64,000 bases of DNA, from positions 84,587,994-84,651,993 of the forward strand of contig JARCOQ010000003.1 in NCBI GenBank assembly GCA_029207755.1, in the 5' to 3' direction. Within the stretch, counting starts at the first letter, position 1. The number at the start of each line of letters is the position of its first letter. Below, one piece after another: positions 1-9,200 of the stretch. The stretch comes from Chamaea fasciata. Its lineage: Eukaryota > Chordata > Aves > Passeriformes > Sylviidae. The notes beneath the pieces are model-generated. The model did not search any database and had not been told where the DNA came from. It saw only the letters and a program-made list of their open reading frames with translations. Made by a program: the position numbers and the translations under genes.

Positions 1-1689
1 TGACAGTCTTGCTCTTCAGGTAAAACTGAACTTTCTATAATAAGGTGCAGTTATCTGCACAAGAAATTGAGCTTTCTTGCAGGAAGATCTTTAGTTTGTG
101 GGATTAACTGCCATGCAAACTGAATGTCATCAAAACCTTCCTGATTTATGATGCACATGCAAAGCATGCTTTTGAGGCTCCATTGTCCATAATATAAACA
201 CAATCCCAGTCAGCGAACACTGACAAAAGCTGCAGCAGGGGAGAGGAAGCAGAGCTGGTCTATACTGGGCAGCAGACGTTGGCCAATGGAAGTAGCTGGT
301 CAGCAGGTAGTAAAGAAAAATGTCTTCCAGATGTCAGAATTTCTTAAGTCAGTTCCTTCAAACTATGCCAACAACATGAGAGGAGATACTGTTGAAGCAG
401 GAAAGAAATCCTTTCCCTCAAATGAGGTCAAAAAAGAGGGAACTCTCCAAAAACGTGATACATAAGCATGAGTGCTATAAAAGAGACTTCCTACAACTGC
501 AGCCCTAGCATCTAGTCTTACTGCTTGCCCTCTTAAAACGTCTCTTGTGCCTACTTGATGGGGATTTTTTATGCTTTATTAAAATGATGTTCACTGGCAA
601 AAATGAGACTGAACTTTCCTGTATGCTACATGCATTCCTTAATATCACATATCAAAAAAGTTCCAGAAGACCTTGAAAACCTACAGGATTGGGGGTGGAG
701 GGGATGTCTTGGCTTGGGCCACCAGCTTAGATCTTAGAGTGGGAGTAGCTGAATCCTGAGGGGGGAAGCAGCTGGCATGATGGTGACTAAGGGGTATTGG
801 AAAGGCTGAGGGGGCTTCATTGCTCTCCATGGAAAGCACAGGAAGAGGAGAAATGTCTTGGCCAAGGCAGGTGATGGTGGGAGGCAGCAGGGGCAGACTG
901 AGCTGAATTGCAGGCTCATGGCTCAGCCACGCAGCTGTGACTGTATCTAGGTGACCTGCTACTGCAGATATGCTTGCCTGAAACAAGGTCTGACAAACCA
1001 GGGCATTCCCAGTTATTTCTTGTGTTTGGTGTCAATGTGTGCAGCTAACATGCTTCCAATGAACCTGAAGGAGGGTTATGTCACCTGTACGAGAGTGGTA
1101 TGAGTGCATCTAAGCATGACACCGTAGCAACTTGACTTAAAATGATTTTTCAGTTTATAGAGAGTGGATAGGGAAAAAAGAATATATAGATGAAATCACC
1201 TCTATAGTGATGACCCTGCCATCCAGTTAAAATGTTGGTACCCACGCTTGAAACAGATTCTAAAACATCCAAGACACAGCACACAAAAAAAGTACAACTT
1301 TGAGTGAGGGAATGTGAAAAGGAATTTATGGTGAGAGGCTGAAGCTCAATCTGTTTGGTTTACCAAGAAGAGGACTGACATGACTTGATGATGATACACA
1401 TCTTTAGGAGTTGTTGGGGAAGATGAATCAGGGAGACCTTATAAATATGATTGTTTAGCAAAAGATTCTGAAAATATGAAACCTATAATCGAAATAGAAA
1501 CGGAAGCTTACTTTGAGTTGTAGGATACCGAGTCTTAGTTACTATATAACCTGAAAACAATAGCCTAGCCAGCTGAAGAAGAATCCCTTTTGATTGAATG
1601 ATATCCTTCTGCTAGCTCAGGAACCAAAGGTCAATGTAGCAAAACAGAAAAGTCTAAAGAGTAGTTTTTAGAGTTTAAAATATAACATA
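1..1689. other. Upstream intergenic DNA, no gene seen
   Basis: No ORF here has a recognisable family, and no exon with plausible splice sites stands out. The longest open frame is a 101-codon minus-strand frame at 681-986 in a moderately GC-rich patch; its composition is unremarkable and it looks like chance. Distal regulatory DNA of the downstream gene may lie here, but nothing in the sequence identifies it. Confidence 0.6.
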
Positions 1690-2110
1690 GTCTGGTAATG
1701 TAGTAGTTCTTATAGGCTATATGTAGATTCCATAGGATTTTGTGTCTCGTATTGGTTGGTCACTGTAAATTAGAATATTCATCACAAAAGGAGATATAAT
1801 GCATTTTAAGAAGGAGGTCGCTCTCTTACTTCCTCCTCCCTTATCCCGGCTCCTCTCTTAGCTCCTTTTCTGCTCATGCCTCATAGCTCTATTCCCTGCT
1901 CTCCCTTCTCTCTTAACTTTTACCCCCTTGTTCTTTCTCCCTCTTTCTTTGGGACTTCCCTTCAGCCAAGGCTGGTGGTTGAAGGCAAGGCCCTTTTTAC
2001 CCACGACCCATACAATAAAACCACGTATTCTAGAATATCTCAGGTCAGCAGAATTCCTTCTTCCTGCCGTCTGCGGATGTTCCTACAAGGAGTGGTCACC
2101 AGATACCACA
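1690..2110 (+). mobile_element. Candidate degraded solo LTR upstream of OGFRL1
   Basis: The stretch reads like an avian endogenous-retrovirus LTR. It has an AT-rich first part, then a long pyrimidine-rich block (about 1820-1960), then an AATAAA-type signal in the context ACAATAAAACC (about 2012-2022), then a tail with the CTTCCTGCCGTCTGCGG motif (about 2061-2077). This layout resembles passerine LTRs I remember, but I cannot name the family. I found no clear terminal TG/CA pair or target-site duplication, so both edges are approximate. It lies about 0.9 kb upstream of the OGFRL1 start codon, in the same orientation. Confidence 0.4.
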
Positions 2111-2933
2111 GAGAAGTCTTTAAGGAGAAGTCAGAAATCCCTGAGTGTGAACTGAAGCCTACCAGCCCTGGTTAGAAATGAGAATGCAGTTTTAGACATG
2201 AGGTTGAGAGTAGGCACTGGAGCAATGTCCTAAGCTGTCAACTCATCATATCTTCACTCCTGACAGTGTTTCTGTCTAAAAGGCATGTACTAGCCAAATA
2301 CAAAATACACTGTCACTGCCCCTTCAAATCGGTCCTTGAATGTCAAGTCAGTTTCATCCCCAAAGTCGCAGGAATTTTAGAAGCAGCCAAAACTGGCTGG
2401 TTACCACAGTATTGTCTCCTCCATTCCTGCTTTCTTAGTACCTGTATAGTCCTTGGGGGTCTACCTCACCGCAACCGTTCCCACGTCTGGCGGACAGCTG
2501 GAACTGGCACACTGCAGGTGGCACGACCACTTCGGTCACTCAAAGCATCTCCTCCCCAGACCACTGCTCTGGGGCAGCCGCCCTCCCCACTCTTCTCGAT
2601 GAACACCCGCACCCACTCGCTTTTCTCACAAGCCTTCAGGGGACACCGCGGTCGCCTCCGGGAAGTGAAACGCCCGCCCAGAAACGCCCAGACAAACACA
2701 GCGCTCTGCCCTCGGGCACGGCTTGCCCGGTGCCGGGGCGGCGGCGGGCGGGTCCCGAGCCGTCCTGCCCGACCCCGCGGTGCCGGCGGCCGGGTGTCGC
2801 CCGGTGCCCGCCGCCAGGGCTGGGAGCGCGTGTTTCTTGTGGAAATCCCGGAGCCTCCAGCTCCGCCCCGCGCGTGTCCGTGGGCTGGGGCCGGGCGGGG
2901 GAGCAGCCCCGGCCGCCACCGCCCCGCCCCGCC

Positions 2934-2948
2934 ATGCCGCAGCCGTAG
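2934..2948 (+). other. Possible short upstream ORF in OGFRL1 5' UTR
   Basis: An ATG at 2934 opens a four-codon frame (MPQP) ending at TAG 2946-2948, 48 bases before the main ATG. Its Kozak context has G at -3. The main ATG has C at -3 but G at +4, so the upstream ATG could compete for initiation. It matters only if transcription starts upstream of 2934. GC boxes end immediately before it, so the start site may be further downstream. Confidence 0.35.
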
Positions 2949-2996
2949 GCAGCCCGCGGCCGCTCCCAGCCCTCGGCCTCCGCGGCCTCCGGGCCG

Positions 2997-3251
2997 ATGG
3001 GCAGCCTGCTGAGCGGGGTCAGCTTCAAGGAGCCCACCACGGTGGAGGACTGCGACTCCACCTGGGAGACCGACTCGGAGCCCGAGGCGGCGGAGCCGCG
3101 GCGGCAGGAGGGGGTGTGCGCCGCCGCGGGAGGCGGGGAAGAGCCGCCCGAGCCGCCCGTCGCCGACTGCCGGCCCCGGGAGCCGCCGCCGGCCCCGCCA
3201 GCGCAGGAGGACGCGGAGCGGGCAGAGGGGGACGCCGCCAGCCCCGAGCAG
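2997..3251 (+). CDS. OGFRL1: OGFRL1 coding exon 1
   Basis: This exon encodes residues 1-85. The start is fixed by the MGSLLSGVSF opening, followed by a PTTVEDCDSTW block that is conserved in OGFRL1 proteins. It ends at a GTATCG donor in phase 0. The second half is GC-driven low complexity (Pro, Glu, Ala). The frame stays open past the donor to a stop at 3546-3548, so a transcript retaining intron 1 would encode 183 residues. Gly2 and Ser6 fit an N-myristoylation signal. Confidence 0.93.
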
Positions 3252-6200
3252 GTATCGGCAGCGCCGGACGCGGCCCCGCCTCGCCCTGCCCTGCCCGCGG
3301 GCCCGGCGGCCGAGCGGGGACGGGCGGAGCGAGCCGCGGTCCGAGCCGCGGTCCGGGCAGCCCTGCGGTCCGGGCAGCCCCGCTGCCGCTGCTCTGCGGC
3401 ACTCGCGGCCCGGGCTGCTGCCGGCGGCACCTGCCAGCGCCCGGCGCAGCTGGGGATAACCCAGCGCTGCATCTCCACTGAGGACGAGCCCGTTTTTATC
3501 TCTCCCCACCCCTCCCCTGTCATTATTGGGAGAGAATCGAGGCCTTGATGTCGTTGACGTTCCCTCTGCTGCTGTTTCCAGGGAAAGCTATCTTTTAAAT
3601 TAAATGGAGCATTTAACGTGCTCTCTTCATTAAACAGGATACAAATCTGAATATGTGATCCTACGTGGCAATGGAATTGTGATTTCTCGGAGGGTGTGAC
3701 GAATTTCCCGAGCGAGTTTCTCTTCTTTAGGAAGCTTTGTAAATGCCAGGCTTGAAGAAGTAAAGTGTTCTTTTGGCAATAATTTTGTTTGAGTTAGAAT
3801 ACCATGTAGGGTGGAGCAGCAGCTGAGTCTTCTTTTAGGTTGCTGGACATACCGTGTTTTGTTTCGGAGACTATATAAAATTAAGTAAGCCTAAGCGTCT
3901 TTCCCTTTTCTGCTTGTTACATGGTGATACTCCTGCCAGATAACCAAGTGTAAAGGGGTGTGTCTTGTTCAAGCGTGTTTTGCCTGCAGGTATGGTCAAA
4001 GCTGGTCTTGTGAAAGGAGGAATGAACATAGTTGTTTGTTTGTCATTAATGTACAGTTGATAAGCCATGGGATGGGCAATAAGAACGGCAAATGCCCGGT
4101 GCAGTCCCGGAGAACTTCCTCTTTTAAGCTTAACTTTAACGTATTACACGTGTATTGCAAGGAGTAGAATGAAATTGTTTTAGTAACTATTCATTTTCTT
4201 CCACGGGATCCAATAATAGCAATTAAGTCTATGTACACATGACTTTTTTTTTTATTTATTTATAGTATCATTTCCTTCCCAGAATTGGTAGTGTCTCTGC
4301 GTTTTCAAGTTCAGTTACTTACTTCATCTTGTTTTAGCACTTTCCAGATTACTTTGAAGTGTTGCATTTGGAAATGACAATCAGACTGTCGATTTAATTC
4401 AAATTCAGCCTCATTGAAAGGACAATTGATAGTCTTGCTGTTGTATTTTAGATCAGTTTTTTAAACTTAGGTTTAAAGTGTGATGTGTTAAGTACTGAGC
4501 AGGGAAATTTCCAGTGTTTGACAGAACAGTAGGCAAATGCATACACTTATGTTTGTTTACATTGCTGAAATCCACAATGAAAAGTAATTGTTTTAATATT
4601 ACACAGATGTGCTACCTAGGGGGTTTGTGTATGATGATTATCTGCTTTCTAACTGTTTCAGAGTGGTGATGGAACTGAGCTGACAGCCAAGCCAAAGAGA
4701 AGCTTCTACGCAGCAAGAGATTTATACAAGTACCGACATCAGTATCCAGTAAGAATATTTTATGGTTTAAAATTGCCCTTTCAGTAAAAAAACATTCTTA
4801 AACCTTTGTGTTGTCCAATAAGTACAGGAAATGAGAACCAAAAAGCTGATATGGAGGCGCGACATATGTGAGTGGGAGAGAAGCAATGTCTTCTCATCCC
4901 AGGCAAACATGCAAACACATGATATGTATAAGCCTGGGAACTGTGGTAGGAGCCCAGGAAAAGGCTTGTGCCTTGGATATCAAAGACAGTAGATTATAGA
5001 GTTTGCCTGACTCATTATTTGTCTCTCAAGTTCCTTGAGACTGAAGGGGGGGGTCCTGCTATGCTTGCTGCTGCCTCAGTAGGGGAAGATGTCAGCCAGG
5101 AAGAATGTTCAGATCCATTAATAGAGTCTTTAAGTGCATAAGTAGAACTCTTTTGTACCTGAAACTCTGAATTTTTTTGTCCTTAAATTATTCAAAGAAC
5201 ACAATCTTACTTTCTGGATGGTCTTGGTTGGTTTTTGTAGGCTGATAATGTCCTATTTCCTTTCTTTTAGCAGAACTTTAAAGATCTTCGGTATCAAAAT
5301 GACTTGTGCAATCTCCGGTTTTACAAAAATAAAATCCCGTTTAAACCTGATGGTGAGTAATCTGCACAGTAAGGGATAACAAAAGAATGCTCACTAATGA
5401 TAGTAGCATATTGAAACAGTGTGATGATTGAGGCAAATTAAAGGTGTATAGTAACATATTGCAGAACATGAACCTCTCATGTTGGAGTAGCACATTGATA
5501 ACACGAGAGCACTTTGTGCTTAAAACAGAGTTAACTTTCACTTTAGGAAGGTGGTGCTTTTCTTAGACATTATCAGCATGAAGTAATACAAGGTGTTGTT
5601 AGTACCACTGTTTTTTGGCAGTAACTTTTATTAAACAAAGATAAAGTTCTTGCACTGTATTTATTGCACAAACTTTTTATTTGAATAGGAGTGGCAGTGA
5701 TTTAAGGTTGTTAACCCTAGAACTGTGTAAGGGAAAAAATGTGCTTTAATCTTGTGTGAGATTATTGTAATAGCAATTATAAAGCCATTTCTCAGCATCC
5801 CTAGTGGTTCTGGTAGTGGAGCAGGAACCTTCTATGCAGCATTCTGCACAAACACAAGAGAAGCTGAAAGGCGACAAGCCTTACTCTTGTGCGTTTGCAA
5901 TGGCGTAGGAGAGACAATAGGATAGCAGACAGATCACAGGAGGAGGCAATAAAGCAATCCTGGTTAGGGTGATACACAGAAGTCTCAGCACATGAAAGCT
6001 TAACCATTAGCAAAAAAGACAAACTGAAGGCCAAAGATAAGATTTTCTAAGTCTTAAAAGAATGATGACAAGGTTACTTTGAAGGTATTTGCAGAATGAT
6101 CCTCTCAGCATGGGAGCTGCTTGGTAGGAAATAGTGAAGTGCACGTTGGAGTGCAGGAGTGAGATGTGTAGGCTGCCTTTGAGGCAGGATCCTGTCAGAA

Positions 6201-9200
6201 GCAGGATCAGTCTCATAGCAACAAATGGGTTCTGATAAGGTAGTAAGGGACAGGTCACAAAGGCATTGGAGGTGAAGGTGTATAGTTTTTGTTTGTTGTT
6301 ACAGAGCAGGGTTTCGCAATGGAAGAATGCAAAACAAAAACAAACAGGTCAGTATAAAAAACAGTCTAGAAAGAGAGTCTTCCCAGCATTCAGGGTAGTT
6401 GCATTCTGCAACATTCACGGTATGTGTAAGCATGACAAGAAAGCACTTTTCAATGTCAGGAAAAAAATGTTGAGAAGCAAAGTGTGAGAGTTCAGATAGG
6501 AAGCTGGATGGAAAGGAATGTGACACAGAAGGTTGTAAAAATGTGCATATAGGAAAGTTGAAGATGAGAACTGTTTGTAGACAAGATAGTGGTAATACCC
6601 TTAGCAAGTCAGAGAATGACTCAGGTTGTGAAAGAAAGATAAGACTTTTCCTTTAACCAACTTGAGCTTTATCTAGATACCCACAGGCAGATGCTTTTAG
6701 TCAGTTTTAGCTTAACTGCAAGAAGAGGTGGGTCTGTGAATTGCCGGTAAAGAAGTAGCAGGTTTAGGAGACATTACACAGAGAACAGACAGGGAAAGAA
6801 AGTGAAGAGCACTGAGGTTTGTGTGAACCTGGGGACCATATGGCTCTGAAACTAAAAGACAGAAAATGTTGTGGGGAAGAACTCCTTTAAAGTCCAAAAT
6901 GAAGGAGCAGTTCAAGAGGATTATCTACAAGAAGAGATAGTCATGAAAGCTATAGGAAGGCTTCCCTCCCAAAATTTGTAAAGAATAACAGTTCTCTTAG
7001 TATTCTAGGAGAAAACACACTTAGCAATGTCAAAGGTAGCTGATAAGCCATGGAGACTGACTTGTTGTTGGCTATGAGCCTTGGTTATACAGAAGTTTGT
7101 ATTGAGAATGGAAAAGAGTAACCACCACCTTGACCCAAGTCTGTGGATCTGTGAGAGTGTTCAGAGGGAGTCTTTGCTACCAGGTTAAGGACTGAAATAC
7201 TGGAGAATATTGTTTAAAAAAACCCAAAACATTTCTAGTGCAATACTAGATCTGAAGTTTAGGTCCATGACCTACAGATTTAGCTTGTGGCTCTGGATCA
7301 GAGCTGGGCTGTTTCTCTCTGCCCTGGGACTGAGCAGCAAGTTTTCCAGTATTTGAAATATAAGTTGGATACAATGCAGTGATAGTGGAGGTCCTCTTTC
7401 CTAGGTCCTTTTCCAGCTTTGCCTGCACTGGAAACTCCATGTACTTGGGAGCCCCTTAGACTAGCTGCTTTCTTCACTTCTTAAATAAAAGTATCAAATG
7501 TGTCCTCCTTTGCCATTGAGACCCAAATGGAAATTTTCACTGGGTGAAGAGACATCTTAAATGTATACTAGAAGACTATATACATGGGGCTTTGGGTTTT
7601 TTAGGCTGCTCCTATGCTATTTGACTTAGGGAGACAGTGTGCAGCTGTTGTTTGTTTCAGAATAGAAACAGACAAAAACAGTGCTCATTCATGGAAAGAT
7701 ACTGTACAGCTTTGGGATCAAGGATCATCCTTTTTATGTACTTTGTATATCTGTGTAGTACCTGGAAAAGTGCCCTGGCCCATGACTGGATTTCATGAGC
7801 ACAGTCTAAGTGTGGTGCTTAGCCACTATTAATTAAGAAAGATTTCTAAACCATAATGTATTTACAGCTGGAGAGATTCCTGGTATGGGAGAGTTGAGGC
7901 GTTGTTCTATGAAGATTGGATGGATGGATGGATGGATGGATAGATAGATAGATAGATAGATGGATAACTGCAGAATTTTGTCTTGTAAAAGCAATGACAG
8001 CTGATACACAGTGAAGTATTTTATGGAAGCAGTTTGTTAATTCCCAGTCAATGTGATAAAGGGATCTGTGACATGAGAACTCTTGGATATATTTTACACA
8101 GGTTGCTGTCACATACCTTCACTTGTCAGTAACCCAGTATAAGTCAGTTGGTTTTGTTTGTATTGACATTTTATAAGTACCTTTTTTTAAATTAAGTTTC
8201 AGTAACTAAATTAGTTTTAAATTGAAATTAATTTATTTATGGCTACGATAGACCTTATTTCACGTAGTATGTGAAAGACAATTAAAGTACATGTTCTATC
8301 ATTTTTTTACCTTGCATGTACTCTATGTAGCTGAGTGCTGATTTTGATGGCTACCTAACAGTTTTTCACATTATTTTTGTGCAGGTGTTTATATTGAAGA
8401 AGTCCTAAATAAATGGAAAGGAGACTATGAAAAACTGGAACATAACCACACTTACATACAGTGGTTGGTCAATTATTACCTATTTCTGTTTCAAAGCATT
8501 AATTTGATTAAATGTTCTTACACTGAGCCATAATGCACTTCTTCTTTTAACAGGCTTTTTCCACTGAGGGAACAAGGTCTGAACTTCTATGCTAAAGAAT
8601 TAACTACATATGAAATTGAGGTAATACAAATTGAGCTCCATACAAATCTTCACTGTAATTTTAATACATAACTGCTTTTTTATGTAGAATTGTCATACAC
8701 AATGCAGAAGTACTTGCTTTAGTGCCACTTAGAATTTCGGACATATTCTTTGTCCATTAGGAATTCAAGAAAACAAAAGAAGCAATTAGAAGATTCCTTT
8801 TGGCTTACAAAATGATGTTGGAGTTTTTTGGAATAAAACTAATTGATAAAACTGGAAACGTAGCACGAGCTGCTAACTGGCAAGAAAGATTTCAGCATTT
8901 GAATGAGTAAGTAATGACATGCACTTCACTTGCTAGAATTACTATAGAATCTCTTTATCCTTTTGTTTTCTAGAGAAAGCAAAGATATTTTTTCCAAAGA
9001 CTGCCAGGAAAAAAAAGGGGAAAATAATAGTTGATGCCTGGTTTGTGCCTCTATCTGTACATGTTCCTCCTTTCTCTTTTTTCGATTGTTCTTCTCACCC
9101 ATTACCAGTTGGACTGACATCATTGAATTCCATGAAGATACAGCTTTAGATGGTGCTGAAGAAGATCCCAGCTCCAAACTAATTTGTCATGGTACTGAAT

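Larger units (their letters stand above)
2450..3560 (+). promoter_or_regulatory. CpG-island promoter of OGFRL1
   Basis: Base composition changes sharply from AT-rich flanks to very GC-rich, CpG-dense sequence that covers the 5' flank, exon 1 and the start of intron 1. GC-box-like runs lie at about 2734-2752, 2891-2900 and 2920-2933. No TATA box stands out. This is the usual TATA-less promoter type of broadly expressed vertebrate genes. The transcription start cannot be placed from sequence alone; it should lie between about 2.7 kb and the start codon at 2997. No gene on the opposite strand is evident, although the GC bias produces long antisense open frames. Confidence 0.85.
5353..8384 (+). 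other. OGFRL1 intron 3
   Basis: This is the longest intron, at 3032 bases. It contains a candidate ancient repeat (5770-7240) and a TGGA/TAGA microsatellite (7917-7964). It ends with a T-rich tract and a GTGCAG acceptor. Several short open frames occur on both strands, but none shows a recognisable protein. Confidence 0.85.

Noticed and set aside
2466..3523. Minus-strand ORFs of 347 and 295 codons over the CpG island
   Set aside because: They are antisense to exon 1, made of Arg/Ala/Gly/Pro low complexity, and exist because GC-rich DNA lacks stop codons. No splice sites or family match support them.
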